NCBI RefSeq assembly: GCF_000002995.4
Contig: NW_025062477.1
Coordinates: forward strand, 6,978,649 to 7,042,648
Length of the DNA stretch: 64,000 nt
Source of the DNA: Brugia malayi
Lineage: Eukaryota > Nematoda > Chromadorea > Rhabditida > Onchocercidae
Reading direction: 5' to 3'
Made by a program: the position numbers and the translations under genes. This document shows positions 52,501 through 63,999 of this stretch, piece by piece. The number at the start of each line of letters is the position of its first letter. Position 1 is the first letter of the stretch. The notes below the pieces were generated by a model, which did no database searches, was not told the DNA's origin, and saw only the letters and a program-made list of their open reading frames with translations.

Positions 52501-55500
52501 AAATTTCGAAAAGTTACAACCTCGTAATGCTTTCAGCTTCAACCAATTTAGAAATAGTTTCACTAAGTGTTTCAAATTCAGAGCGACAATTTTGATATTC
52601 CATTTGCAACTGCTGACATGTTGAACGTTGCTTAGCCAAATCTATCGGATTCAACGAACATTTTTCCAGAACTGAAGATACTTTAAGTTGATTCATGAGA
52701 AAATACCATTCAAATTGGCAACTTGCAAATACGCTTAAAAGTATAACTAGAAGTTCCAAATGATAATAATTACCTTGAGCTTTCGCTTCAATATCTTCTA
52801 GATTTGCAGTAAGTTTGCTTTTCAGTTCATTAGATGTTTTACACAGTTTTTTAATTTCACATCCATGACCAATAAATTCCTCAACTCGAGAAACACATTT
52901 TTTGATCGCATTATCGGTATGAGTAACCTGCAATTAACAATTTGAACAGTCATTAGATTTTTAAATGATTATGGCGCCATTAGATTGCGCGCAAAAAAGA
53001 AAAAAAAAACATCACTCACGTTTATTTTACTCATTCACTTTAGTTTGAATCGATAAAATGGTTCAAAAATCGAGGAAAGAAAACGCTGATAATTATGTAA
53101 TAATTGTTAAAATTTGATTAAACATGAATGGCAACAAAATAATTCAAAATAAAAAATACGGAAAAAGGAACATTTTTTTCCAAACAATTGTCTCCAACAA
53201 TGTTAGGTACGGCAAAAATCCATCTGCATTTACTTTCCATTTCTTTCCATTCGCCTTGTGCTAAATGCTTCAGTTCATTGGAAATTTCACTCAGTGAACT
53301 TATATCTGTCAGTGAAATGTTGGATAACTTCTCATTCAACAATAATAATTTCTCGTTAATCGATGTTTCCATATCGTTGAAATCAGTTAGAGCTGTGGTC
53401 AGTTCCGTAATGTTATCAGCCCAAGCCTATATATATATATATATACTCGAATAAGTACTTGAACATCGGATCTTTCCATGAATAATATCATTTATTAATG
53501 AATAAGTACTAAATACTTGAATAAATATTTGCACTTATTTTAGAAATATGGAAGAATTGAGAACATATGACCTTCGAAATCGCGAATAATGTCGCGAATT
53601 TTCTCTGAGCATCGTTACAATCACTTAGCATCTGTCGGCTAGCTACTGAATCCGGATTAGCTGCTGCTATTTTTTGAGCATCTGCTGCCAAATCGGTAAG
53701 CACTTTTCGACGTGACGAAATTTCACGTTGTCGCAACTCATTCTGATGTCGCTAAAATAAATAATTGTTCGAAATACGTCTTCTTGCCTCTTCTTGCATA
53801 AAAGGTATTCAAGAAGATGAATCTCTTTTAAAATTGGATTTTCCTATCCAGTTAACTTTCTTATCCATTTTTTTCCTATTAAGAATGTTTCAAAGCTATA
53901 TTCAGCTTCAAATCTAATTCTTTCTTATAATGGACAACGGAACAAAGATCAAACAGTTACAAACCAATTCAGTTAATTTGTCTACATAGAGAGGTAATGA
54001 AATAGGTTCCGAGTACCGCTTATTTTCTTCATCTAACCAGATTATTATATTCATCACACCTTCACGAATTCCTTCCATTTTTGCTAACTTACTCCGCCAT
54101 AAATCAATATTTTCCTCAATCCTTTTTTGAGCACGAGTTTTCCTGAAAGCTCTTTTATTGAAATCATGAGCATTTAAAAATACTTCTGAAAATTCAGTCA
54201 AAAATGACCCATTAAAATTTGTTTAACTCGTTAATGATGCTTGATGCTAAGTTGGCAAATGAAGCATACAACAAAATAATCTCACTACACTACAAAGGCA
54301 GTATAAAATTGAAAACATTCTTATATTATTATAGAAATATAATAGAAATAACTAAAATGTGTAAGATGAGATCCCATCAAATTAACTAAAATGAATAAGA
54401 TTCGTTCCGGTGAAAATCTAACACGTGTTATCGGTAGCATTCGGAATAAAAATTATATAAATTGCAGGAATGACCTTCGTATAAGTTCCTCAATATGACG
54501 CTGATTTTCACGCGAGATACGTTCATGAGCATCAGTGCCCATAAGTGCATTGCTAAGATCTACAGCGGATCGTGTAACAGTTTCAATTTTTCCTGTCTGT
54601 TCGAATGAGACATGGTGCAATGTTTCCAACTCAGATAATCTATAATTTCCATTGTTTAAATCATTTTAAAAACTTGAGAGAGAAATGTTAGGTTTTTAAA
54701 TGCTATTCTTACTTTTCAAGGAAAAAGAAATGTTATTCCCACTTTTTTGGACAAGTTTTAAATGCTGTCTTATGGATAATTAAGTTAACATTGTGAAACA
54801 GAAAGGAGAGAAAATTAACATGAAATCTTAATTGGCACCAATACCAATTCTTTGTGACTTTTTCTTCACCTTCAGAGGAAGAGATCAAAGAAAGTTAGAG
54901 AACTGTGCTTGGATCAGCTGTGGAAATAATCATAATGAATCATAGAGATTCCCACTTCAATGAAATTCTCATCACTTCCAAGCAAATCAATTGCTGTTCT
55001 TGTTTCATGGTGAAAGTCGAACTCACAACCTACGACAAATATGTAAACTAATTAATGCGTCATTTATACCACAGCTCTCTTACTTCTGCTGTTGTGTTAG
55101 ATTGGAAAAGGCAGCTCCTTAATTGCTAAAAATAATGCAGCTCCTTAATTGCTAAGCAAGGAAGCTATTTTCGGTTCATATTCAAAGCATACATTAAATA
55201 ACATCGAAGTACACTAAGAGGTACATCTCAAAAAGTTCACCAAATTAGTAGAGAAAATATTATCTTATTTGTTAGAAAGATGAATTCGAATAAAAATATT
55301 TGCTAGAAACTGAAATATTATCCAAGGAAACATAAATTTCTTTATAGCTGATGAACCGAAAGCTCATCCTCATGATATAGTAAATACTTACATGATGGAG
55401 CCACCATCCATGGTATTTGTGCTTCGCAAAATGCTTTCCGTTTCAGAAATTTTTCTCTCTAAACCTGTGATTGACTCGTTTAGATTTTCTACATTTTGCG

Positions 55501-56949
55501 TATGCGTCACTACCAGTGACTTCAGCTGACTCAAATATGCGGATAATTCATGACAATTTCGAAGTAAAATATCGTAATCAGTCTGCAAAAACTACTCTGT
55601 ACATGCTTAATAATAAGCAATTTCAGCAGTGACCTATTGATTTTTTAAAACACATTTGAAAAATTGGCTTTCACCTGCAACCTAGAAATAGCACCCATTA
55701 ATTCATGCGTATCTATGGACGGAAACTGAGCACTGGGATATTGTGAACGCATTTCGGTCACATAACCATCAATTTCGGATTGTATACGTGTAGATAGCGT
55801 GAAAATGTCTTTCAAATGTTCTTTTGCAGCCACCACTTCATCCAGTACTGCCTAAATATTCAGTGGAAAACTAGCTAGCACCTTTAACTAGTTCTACAGC
55901 AACCTTGCAAATCGCAATATGAATAGAAAAACGATTAAAGAAGAACTGACCAATAACTGAAAGCTATCAAATTCAATCTAGTAATCAAATGTAATCTACT
56001 TTAGCTTTCTGGCGTGACGCTTGAAACACTTGCGAGTCACCACTTTCGGCTCTGATAATGGTTAATTCTCTGGTTTTTTCATTTAGAAATGAATGCAGCA
56101 GACCTGATTCATTTGAAAATTTCAGCAACAGCTTTGTTAAAACGTTCAACCTTAACGAAAACAAATTAAAGACTCATTTATTTCATCTTATCTCATTTTT
56201 ATTATTCATTATTCATTTATTTAAACTACTACAAAATGTTAAAAAATAGGAAATGATCGATGCAATATTACTCATTTACTTAAAACTACTGCAAAAGGTA
56301 AAAAATAGAAAATGATTAATGCAGAAAGGATTCAATACCTAATTACAACATTTGTTTTAAACTAATTTCTAAATAGGCTTGAATATACCTTGGAAAAATG
56401 ACATCGACATGCTGCAAAAGTTGATTGTAGTTTGTTTCAAGTTTATTTCGATACTCTTTTAGACTATTAAATTGATCCGGCGTGAGAAATTCTGCGCCTT
56501 CCGTACACAAACGATCTGTTTCCTCGATATATTCTTGCACTTTGGATGCGTACGTCAACAATTCAATTCTCATTTTCTTAAAGAATAAATATCAAATACG
56601 TCGCTGTGAAGTAAACTACAAACTGATTTGAATTTCCTGTAATAACCACAAATCTAAGAAGTAATTCGTAAGATCATATTTTGAATGGAAGTATCTTGTC
56701 TGCAACTACATTCTTCCACCACCAAAAACATATAACGTAAAAAAATCTTAATGTAATCTTAATGTAAAAAAAACTCTATTATTGACTTAAAGTTGTCGAA
56801 ACCTGCATTCGATCAAAAGCTGATGACACATCCTCTGACGAGGTGACCAGCCAGAAACCTTCCGAAATTGCTGTACTTATCGCACCAAATGCATTTAGAA
56901 TTTCCGACATTTTTATTTGTTTTTCAGTGCATTCATTATACAAATCTTC
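32608..56949 (-). CDS. vab-10: Spectraplakin, VAB-10B/MACF-type part: spectrin rod, EF-hand-like pair, GAS2 domain, basic tail
   Basis: Spectraplakins link actin, microtubules and cell junctions; in worms VAB-10B works in epidermis and cell migration. From right to left on the minus strand about 60 exons, mostly 100-280 bases, encode spectrin repeats (heptad-rich three-helix units with recurring W near the start, as in LREWLEKSLPIL, WLNSAESYLG, WMDAVEQDLQ), then an EF-hand-like pair, a GAS2 domain and a Ser/Arg tail. Summed coding length is about 11 kb, room for roughly 30 spectrin repeats (estimate). The first exon here, 56803-56949, must be joined to upstream exons beyond the window, skipping the plakin-repeat exon at 59638-63999. 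Details are given in the exon-block entries. Most junctions agree in phase; two conflicts are flagged (36422/36115 and 54475-54640). The gene's actin-binding and plakin domains are presumably outside the window. Confidence 0.94.
34960..39589 (-). CDS. vab-10: vab-10 exon block: C-terminal third of the spectrin rod
   Basis: Exons read: 39359-39589, 38826-38984, 38627-38755, 38254-38451, 37770-38036, 37140-37351, 36736-36967, 36422-36615, 35775-36115, 35401-35528, 35155-35292, 34960-35080. Typical spectrin-repeat text includes LNSNWHMLVDKLEDVW, WSMWLQDKDADLSHI and LLKERWTQLVNATLQK. The last exon carries RWKKLWIDSMDYGRHLREM, the linker that precedes the EF-hands in spectraplakins. The join from 36422 to 36115 does not keep phase with the obvious splice sites: the upstream donor leaves two bases, while the acceptor needs one. 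A poly-A/T run (36393-36403) sits just past the 36422 donor. Confidence 0.85.
39823..45369 (-). CDS. vab-10: vab-10 exon block: central spectrin rod
   Basis: Exons read: 45184-45369, 44728-44871, 44255-44530, 43665-43850, 43366-43479, 42982-43167, 42628-42844, 42249-42509, 41977-42138, 41586-41812, 41296-41465, 41039-41186, 40763-40921, 39823-39948. Examples of repeat helices are IIQQWMDAVEQDLQTVDQ, MHSWLESMENEIENCPP and LINWIEETEAEVFKL. The 0.8-kb intron at 39949-40762 is the longest in this block and I see no exon in it. Borders of exons shorter than 60 codons are less certain than the rest. Confidence 0.83.
43888..43913. repeat. A(26) homopolymer in a vab-10 intron
   Basis: Twenty-six consecutive A residues lie between the exons 43665-43850 and 44255-44530. 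A similar run of 21 T residues is at 37596-37616. Such runs are prone to length errors in sequencing. Confidence 0.95.
45588..51669 (-). CDS. vab-10: vab-10 exon block: second part of the spectrin rod
   Basis: Exons read: 51402-51669, 51212-51321, 51018-51134, 50826-50944, 50332-50591, 49786-50002, 49260 to about 49484, 48860-49072, 48588-48720, 48121-48377, 47882-47977, 47401-47594, 46809-47028, 46291-46547, 45892-46048, 45588-45780. Repeat text includes AIKWIKDMREQLSDLGP, ALVVWLQDTEESLQNQ and FKTWLEVTERALQELGQ. The intron after 51402 begins GCAAGA: a GC donor joins GAAG to GGATAACA in phase, giving LFEGITSLDKWL. The start of the 49260 exon could be 49484 or about 49461. Confidence 0.83.
51887..56949 (-). 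CDS. vab-10: vab-10 exon block: first part of the VAB-10B spectrin rod
   Basis: Exons read: 56803-56949, 56389-56576, 56000-56150, 55675-55851, 55392-55582, 54475-54640, 53965-54142, 53572-53751, 53211-53426, 52774-52927, 52521-52680, 51887-52094. The block opens with EDLYNECTEKQIKMSEIL in phase 0. Helical heptads and Trp-containing repeat starts (NIIIWLDEENKRYSEP, RDSLARWINNESKRL) mark spectrin repeats. Phase holds from 56949 to 55392; exon 54475-54640 shows a one-base frame conflict described in the findings. Confidence 0.82.
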
Positions 56950-59637
56950 CTGCAAATCAATATCATTAACAACTACTTACCACTTATTAAATCAAGTATC
57001 TACTCTATCTGTTCCTTAATTATTAATATTGTTTTGTCATTTTAGATAGCATAAATATGTGATAATTCCAAATTCTATAGTGAAAAAAAAAAATGCTAGT
57101 TTAGTGTGACCAATAATGAAGTAATTTTATAGGGTTTGTTACCATAATTTCTAAAAGCATTCAATTCAGACAAGAAGGATATTTTCTAAAAGTAAGCATA
57201 GTAGATGTAACGTTGAAAAGAGCAGTACCTTTCCTATCACAAAATTGCAATTGAGAAAAAAATTTCTGACAATTTACTAAACAAATCTACAATTTCTACA
57301 AATGATAAAATAAGCTAACTGCTAGAATTCAGTCTCAGAATAGATAAGATATCCCCGTAATCTGTTTTTGATGAAAATGCTTTAGAATTTACTGCTTTAG
57401 CAAACACTCTCAAAAATAATGAAAAGACTGCATAATCTTTCCACTATTCAATTCACTTTTCCACTCATATTTGAATTAAATTTGCCCAGTTTACTTCAGG
57501 TTATGACGTAAAGAGAAAATATAGTTGGAAAATTTTAATTTATAGTGAAATAACGACTCCAACTCTAATTTTTCATTAATTGATCGCCTTTTGATAAATC
57601 AGTCAATTCGGGAGACTTCATTTTTCAATCTGATTACAACTCTAAACGAATGAAAGGTGTAAAAGGACGAAGTCTACGAGGATCTGCACAGTTGAGAACA
57701 CAAATTTTTTTCTTTCAATCAAATTATGGTTCATTCTCTTGCATCACCGTCACTCAGATATCTATGATGCTAGAAAAAAATTAACTGTATTCAAACATCT
57801 TCCACTACAAGCCCTTATATAAAGATTTTTCAAATGCTATGAAGTGTGATGAATTAGAAATAAGTTGATGGGATTAATATCATGAGTTTAATACAATAAA
57901 TTCCTACCAAATCACTTTTTACAATATGAAATAATTCATAAAGGGTAAATAAACTCTTCATAAATAAACTTGTCATTAATTCTTTCATTTACTGCTTGTC
58001 TGTGTCATTAATCACCAGAATTTAAGATACCGAAGACTTGAAGTGGAAAACTTTTTTTTTTTTTAAATACACCGGACTTTCTTTAAATTACAAATATGAC
58101 TGCTGTAGATTTATCTGATCAAACAAAAAAAGCTAACCGATTAGTTGGAATGAATTATGAAAAGCTATCAAGTTAAAGCTAATATTTCTATTTACTGAAA
58201 AGAATCCGCGGAGTTTCACGCATGCCTATTAAGTCTCCATTCAATAAGTTCAGTATTTTCTCTGTTGCCAGATTCCATACAATTCCACGAGTAGAAAAAA
58301 TTCACTAATATATCCTGCTAACTCCACCATTTTAATTTCAAAACTCAACCGAAGATCTATAAATTATTAACCAATCCTTGAAATCTCAAAGAAATCAAGA
58401 GCTAGCAGTTCAAACACTCTTATTTCTAGCTTATTAGCTCGTGTTGAAACGAATTTAAAAACAATTTTACCAGCACTGCATAGATCTTTGACTTTTATAG
58501 ACTGTAGATGTGTAGTGTTTCAACAAAAATAATGCAAAAAATAATTTTGCGCTTTCAAAATTGCGCAGTCTTCATCATTTTTCCATTGGGGTTTCAAACC
58601 ACACTTCACATGCTATTATTTCACGATATTTCCACGAAAACAGTTTATATACAAGAAAAGAAAAGAATATTACAAAATCGATTTTAGTTAAAAGAAAAAT
58701 GACAACATGAGTAATGAATGTGGAAGTGAATGCTTCTAGATGTGAAGAATTTCGAGATTTCATTCTCAAAGGATATGAAATTAACTGATGTGGGAGAATT
58801 GGGTAACTCATCACTCAATCCATTATTCAGATCACAACTGTGTAGTTAATCCATTTTGTTACCTTTTAAATAACCATATATATTTCAGTTGAAAGTGAAG
58901 CAACAATGAAGGAGTGGTAATGTCGAGAAATGCTGGCAGTGAGTAATACCTTCTGTTATTCCATTGAACAAGAAACATAATGAAATGATGTGAACTGAGT
59001 AGTAACAAACAAAAAGAACTGTAATGCTCAGATGAATGTTTCACACTAATAGAAACCACAGTCTCAATGGCAGCATACTTCCATATTTACACTCAATTCC
59101 CTTACTTAATCAAAAAAAAAAAAAACGCCTAAACATAACAGCACCTACTTCCTCAGCTAATAAAAAACAGTCATTCTGATTCTAAACTTTTGTGTAATCA
59201 AATTAAACAGTAGTTGCTTTTTCATGTTGAAATTTCAAACTCTATAAAAAATAAGAAATTTTCTACTACTGCATATTTATAGAGAGGACAATAAATGTAC
59301 CGTGTCAAAATTAGGAGAGCAGCTCCATCGTTGTAAAAGCGTTAAATTTAGGATAAGGAATTAGAGAATACTAAAAATATATAAATGAACATCATTATAC
59401 GAGTAAACAGTGTGTCTTGCACAATTAATTGTTGAATGTTATCTATTAAAAATGAATGACCAAGAAATTTAGGCAGATGTTCCACAGTGTTTTTGATTCA
59501 ATTAGAAAGTGTGATAGTTATTTCCAACATTAAATTTTGAGGGAAAGCTTCTTAAAATAATCAATATTACACTTTTAAGGGATAAGAGCACTAAACAAAA
59601 TAGCACTACAAAAATACCATCAAAACTGAGTAATTAA
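56950..59637 (-). other. Non-coding stretch: VAB-10A 3' UTR plus intron before the VAB-10B rod
   Basis: This 2.7-kb AT-rich stretch follows the stop codon of the plakin-repeat exon and precedes the first rod exon. I see no exon with family resemblance. It should contain the 3' UTR and poly(A) site of the A transcript and the last part of the long B-specific intron. Confidence 0.6.
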
Positions 59638-62600
59638 TTACTGAGGAAACATATCAGAAGTTCGCATCGTTGTGGATGATGTCGATGATGTATAGGTTGT
59701 GTATGGCCCAAGTGGATCAGTAGTTTGTCGCAATTCAGATGGCTGGCCACGCCAACTGACAGTTTTCGTGTAAACTTTAACTCCAGATTCTGAAGGACTA
59801 ACGCTAACAGATTCAACTAATGGTATCTGTCCTAACTCTTCCACACAGATATTCAACGTTTCCATCATTCGCTTGGCTGCATCAGCAGTCATCATTTTCA
59901 TATGCACCGCTCGCGGAATTGAGTATCGCCGACCACTTGTTGGATGAACGATATCGCCAGTGATAACATCTAACAGGCCACTTTCTGCAGCCTCACGGAT
60001 TGAAACTCGTAAATTGTTTTCTGGATGTTCGATCACTTTTTCTTCAACATCAAAGCCGCGTTCCTGTAGATTGTCTAAAAACTCGTGCTGCAAATCGGCC
60101 ATAGCCTGAGGGTCATCAATTAGGCTTTGTCCTCTACTTCCTCGTGATGCTTCTGAGATAGATCTCACTCGACGTGAGAGACTAGGCTCAGGACGATGAG
60201 GTGATGAAAACTTCCCGACCGTTATCTCTTCTCTATAGCGTGGTGTGCCACTCCCAATTTTCCCTTCATTTACTGACTCCAATTTAAACCTATAGCCTTC
60301 AGCATCACGGCGTTTCACAGCTTCTGTGACTGCTTGAGCAGCTTGCATAGGAGATGCAATCAAAGCGATCAGACCTCTTGCTAAGGCATCCTTAAGTGTA
60401 ATTTTGATTCCAGCGCGTATGTGGACATATCTACCATCTGGATCAATAAGTCCCTGATTCAATGCTTCCTTAATTGTCATTGTATGACTAGATTCCAGAT
60501 CGTGCAATAAAGAATCACCGTCAATAATATCACGATCAACAGCGGATTTGAAGGTCAAATAAAGACCTGATTTATTATCCCTTATTCGTCCAGAAATCTC
60601 ATCGAATTCTTCCGTGAACAATATATTTGCCAGATTTCGCTCATCTGAACCTTCCAAAGCTTCAACATTACCGGTATCAATATATCCTTCCTCAATCGCT
60701 TGATTAATCGACATCTGCCTTCCCGAATCGGAATCAGTAAATTGATTCTGCGCAACATCAATCATGCCTTTGCTCAACGCTTCCGCGAATGCCATTTTAT
60801 CAATGCGTTTTAGTTTCTCACCAATAAACATCGGTATTTTACCCTCTGCGGTTGCACGAGAAACAGGCATAATAATCTGTTCATCAAATTGAATAGTTTT
60901 GTTTCTAGGATCCACTAGTTTATTCTGAACGGCCTCAATTAGATTAAGTTTTCTTTTTGTACGGTAATCAAATAGAAAAGGTTCTGTTATGGCTTTATAA
61001 GTTTCAGCATCAATCAAACCCTTATTAGAAGCATCCTTCAGAGTTATTATCTCTGCTGTAATGATGTTTGAATATTGGCCTGTACTTGCATCAATGAGAC
61101 CTTCGGTCAGAGCAGTTAACACTGGTACTCCATATCCTTTTGTTGGATCGTACACTCCTTCCATTGTAAGACTTGTATATACCGGTTTCATGATATCTAA
61201 CCAAGCTAATTTCTCATTTGTGAATGGGTTCTTCACCTCACCGGTTTTCGGATTTATAACACCGAGTTCTATAGCTCTTTGTACTGATATCCTTTCTCCA
61301 TTTGCCGGGTGAGACACACCCTTTGGTAATGTTTCCGATAAAGTAACATCCACAAGACCCATATTTGCCGCTTGTGCCAGTGTCAAGGCATCACCTGTCT
61401 TTGGATTGAGGTAAGTTAAATTTTGCAAATCAACCAATTTAGCTCGAACAGCATCTTCCAAGCTTAATTTTTCACCACGAGCATCGATAACACCTCTTGT
61501 GACAGCATTTTGAATGTTCGATCTAAAAACTGAGTATGTCTTCGTCATTTGCTTTCCTTTTTTGTCAATGCGCGCAATACCAATTCGTTGAGCATCTTGC
61601 AGTGACATGACACGACCATTTCTTTTATCTCTTATCTTATCAATCCCAACAAATTCAGCATGCGGTTCCAACTGAATAGACTGCACCTGTGCAGTACTTT
61701 TCACGACGGTCTTGGCCTCAGTCATGTAGGGATCACCATGCAATTGGATCGTAAACTTCATCCCAGATGATGGATCAACGTATTCACCTCTCTCAACACC
61801 TCCTTCTCCACGCACAACTTTCACCATTACATGTTTTCCACCACCCAGATCAACGATTTCCTGACGTCCTGAACCCAAAGTACGTTGTTCCATAACAGCA
61901 ACTGCTGACTTTTTAGTAGGCTCTGGCGCATAAGGAGTGAACTGCAATTTCCGCTCTACTAGGCGTGTTGAATGAGGCTTCTGTGGAGTAAACGGTCTTG
62001 AACCAGAACCAATTAACACACCACTAGTAAGAGCTTGAGGAAAGGTCATTATTTCAGTCATATTCTTGATGTAAACTATGCCTTTGATAGGATCAATAAT
62101 TTTGTTCTCAACCGCTGTGTTATAAGATAATTCTTCACCTGTTGATGGATCACGGAAAATGATGCTTTGGCTATCGATAAGTTTAGCTGCAATAGCATCT
62201 TCCACTTTTACACTACCTCCATCTGCTGTTGTCACTTGACCTGTACATAAATCAAGTTTCCCAGATACCAAAGCTTCTTCCAAACTGTGAGATAAACCTT
62301 TGCTTTTTAGAAGGCCTTGTAAATGAGCTGTTTTTAGGTCAACAAATTTCCCTGTTTCTGTATCCAACACTGTTCCTTCCGTATCATTAATAATATTTTC
62401 ATCTATGGCTTCTAGAAATGAAAGTTCACGCATTCTATGTTTATCTAGTACGATTGTGTCATATGGATTGAATAATCCCTTAATTATTGATTCTTTCAAG
62501 GACATTTGCTTTTGCGTCTGCGGATCAGTAAACTTACCGCTCTGAGCATTGTACCAATCTGAATTCAGAACCTTCGTCAACGTTTGTTCCGCATATTCTG

Positions 62601-63999
62601 CAGGCCCACCAAATAGTGCTTCCTTTTTCGATAATTCACTTCGCTTTTGTATTTTATAAGTAGTATGGATCGCATCAGAAGCATTTTCGGGTACACCACC
62701 TGTTGGAAAAACACGGTGCTGCAATGCCGCTTGGGTCAGAGAATATCTTTTGTTTTCCCGTTTATCCAAATAATAACGGTCTTTCTCATCGATAACACCC
62801 CACTTTTCAGCCTCTTCAAATGACATTTCACGTGCTGTCAAGGTGTCAAAGACACGCAGATCCTCTCGACCGATTTTACCGAAAGCAAGAGCTGCATCAA
62901 GAGTAAGCCGTTCTCCAGTAATATGATCAACTAGTTCACCTCTACCTGAATCGAATGTCCAAGATTGCTCCGTTTCTTCCACAGTTGGAGTCCCAATTGG
63001 ATGAAAACTTATGATTGCTTCAGAACCTGGTGAAAACTGTATCACTTTCTTTGTCGAACTTCCTAACCCAACTGGTGGCTCAGCCTCCACTAGTACTATC
63101 TTATTATTAATCAAAGTTTCAAAATCAATCATTTGACCATTTCGTTCCATGCAACCATTTTTGTCAATTGTTTTCTTATTCATTGCTTCGGCAATAGGAA
63201 CATGACTGCCAGTGGATGGATCAACGACAGTAATACTTCTACTGTCGAGGACACCCAGTTGAAATGCTTCTTGCAAAGTTAGCGAACGACTTAAATTTGG
63301 TATAGAAACAGTTCCTGTCTTAAGGTTAACATAATCTTTACGTTCTGCCTCCAGAATATGATAACCATTAGCTGGTATTTCGAACGAGTCTTTACTGCCT
63401 GTAACTGCGCGATAAACAGATACACCGCCTGGACCTCCCAATGCCGTTGTTTCTGTTTTTCTCACTTTCTTAACAGTTGTCACAGTTTCTTCAATATTTT
63501 TATCTGGATAAAACTTCGGCGCTAATTGCTGCGCTGTTTCAGTTACAGATTCAGTTATCTTTTCTTCTACAGTAGGACCAGCACCTGTTTTGGACGGAAC
63601 TATCCACTCATCGGATGGATGGATTAACCCCTGCCTTAATGCTTCCTCGAAGCTCATCTCAGTGTCGCCCTGCCGAAAACGATGAGTGCGTGAATCGACT
63701 AAACCTTGTCTCATTGCTTCTGCCAGTGTTACCTTCACTTCATCAGTAGTGACACCTTCTTTTTGCCCCGGTCGTCTAATTCGTTTCTTATGATCAATTT
63801 TTTTGATTGGTGTTACCAGAGATGGATGAATGTCAAGCATAGCCGACAATTGCAATGCTCCTTTAAGAGTCAACAGTCCATCATCATAAGCCTGCTTTGG
63901 AGATAATTCCCTATTCGACCTTTTGTCAACATAAATACCTTTTTTGGGATCAATGAATTCTTTTGCTACAGCGCGAATCACCGTCATATCTTGCTTCGG
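59638..63999 (-). CDS. vab-10: Spectraplakin plakin-repeat exon with stop: VAB-10A (plectin-like) C-terminus, open at window edge
   Basis: One uninterrupted frame of more than 1,450 codons runs from the window edge to TAA at 59638-59640. It encodes many plakin (plectin) repeats of about 38 residues, with the recurring core GLID-x(n)-TG-x(n)-L-x2-A, for example EMSFEEALRQGLI, LTLAQAANMGLVD, MSINQAIEEGYID and MTIKEALNQGLID. Plakin repeats bind intermediate filaments; in C. elegans VAB-10A sits at fibrous organelles that anchor epidermis to cuticle and muscle. Between repeat groups lie less ordered stretches near 61.7-62.0 kb and 59.7-60.3 kb, the latter with Ser/Arg-rich text (SLSRRVRSISEASRGSR). 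The protein ends SSTTMRTSDMFPQ. The Met at 63985-63987 is internal, since the frame stays open beyond it. The stop between this exon and the spectrin exons means it is an alternative 3'-terminal exon. Confidence 0.95.
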   Translation of the reverse strand, partial: PKQDMTVIRAVAKEFIDPKKGIYVDKRSNRELSPKQAYDDGLLTLKGALQLSAMLDIHPSLVTPIKKIDHKKRIRRPGQKEGVTTDEVKVTLAEAMRQGLVDSRTHRFRQGDTEMSFEEALRQGLIHPSDEWIVPSKTGAGPTVEEKITESVTETAQQLAPKFYPDKNIEETVTTVKKVRKTETTALGGPGGVSVYRAVTGSKDSFEIPANGYHILEAERKDYVNLKTGTVSIPNLSRSLTLQEAFQLGVLDSRSITVVDPSTGSHVPIAEAMNKKTIDKNGCMERNGQMIDFETLINNKIVLVEAEPPVGLGSSTKKVIQFSPGSEAIISFHPIGTPTVEETEQSWTFDSGRGELVDHITGERLTLDAALAFGKIGREDLRVFDTLTAREMSFEEAEKWGVIDEKDRYYLDKRENKRYSLTQAALQHRVFPTGGVPENASDAIHTTYKIQKRSELSKKEALFGGPAEYAEQTLTKVLNSDWYNAQSGKFTDPQTQKQMSLKESIIKGLFNPYDTIVLDKHRMRELSFLEAIDENIINDTEGTVLDTETGKFVDLKTAHLQGLLKSKGLSHSLEEALVSGKLDLCTGQVTTADGGSVKVEDAIAAKLIDSQSIIFRDPSTGEELSYNTAVENKIIDPIKGIVYIKNMTEIMTFPQALTSGVLIGSGSRPFTPQKPHSTRLVERKLQFTPYAPEPTKKSAVAVMEQRTLGSGRQEIVDLGGGKHVMVKVVRGEGGVERGEYVDPSSGMKFTIQLHGDPYMTEAKTVVKSTAQVQSIQLEPHAEFVGIDKIRDKRNGRVMSLQDAQRIGIARIDKKGKQMTKTYSVFRSNIQNAVTRGVIDARGEKLSLEDAVRAKLVDLQNLTYLNPKTGDALTLAQAANMGLVDVTLSETLPKGVSHPANGERISVQRAIELGVINPKTGEVKNPFTNEKLAWLDIMKPVYTSLTMEGVYDPTKGYGVPVLTALTEGLIDASTGQYSNIITAEIITLKDASNKGLIDAETYKAITEPFLFDYRTKRKLNLIEAVQNKLVDPRNKTIQFDEQIIMPVSRATAEGKIPMFIGEKLKRIDKMAFAEALSKGMIDVAQNQFTDSDSGRQMSINQAIEEGYIDTGNVEALEGSDERNLANILFTEEFDEISGRIRDNKSGLYLTFKSAVDRDIIDGDSLLHDLESSHTMTIKEALNQGLIDPDGRYVHIRAGIKITLKDALARGLIALIASPMQAAQAVTEAVKRRDAEGYRFKLESVNEGKIGSGTPRYREEITVGKFSSPHRPEPSLSRRVRSISEASRGSRGQSLIDDPQAMADLQHEFLDNLQERGFDVEEKVIEHPENNLRVSIREAAESGLLDVITGDIVHPTSGRRYSIPRAVHMKMMTADAAKRMMETLNICVEELGQIPLVESVSVSPSESGVKVYTKTVSWRGQPSELRQTTDPLGPYTTYTSSTSSTTMRTSDMFPQ

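Noticed and set aside
59638..63999. Regularly spaced repeats suggestive of an array
   Set aside because: The periodicity is at protein level (plakin repeats of about 38 residues); the DNA units are diverged and coding, not a CRISPR or satellite array.
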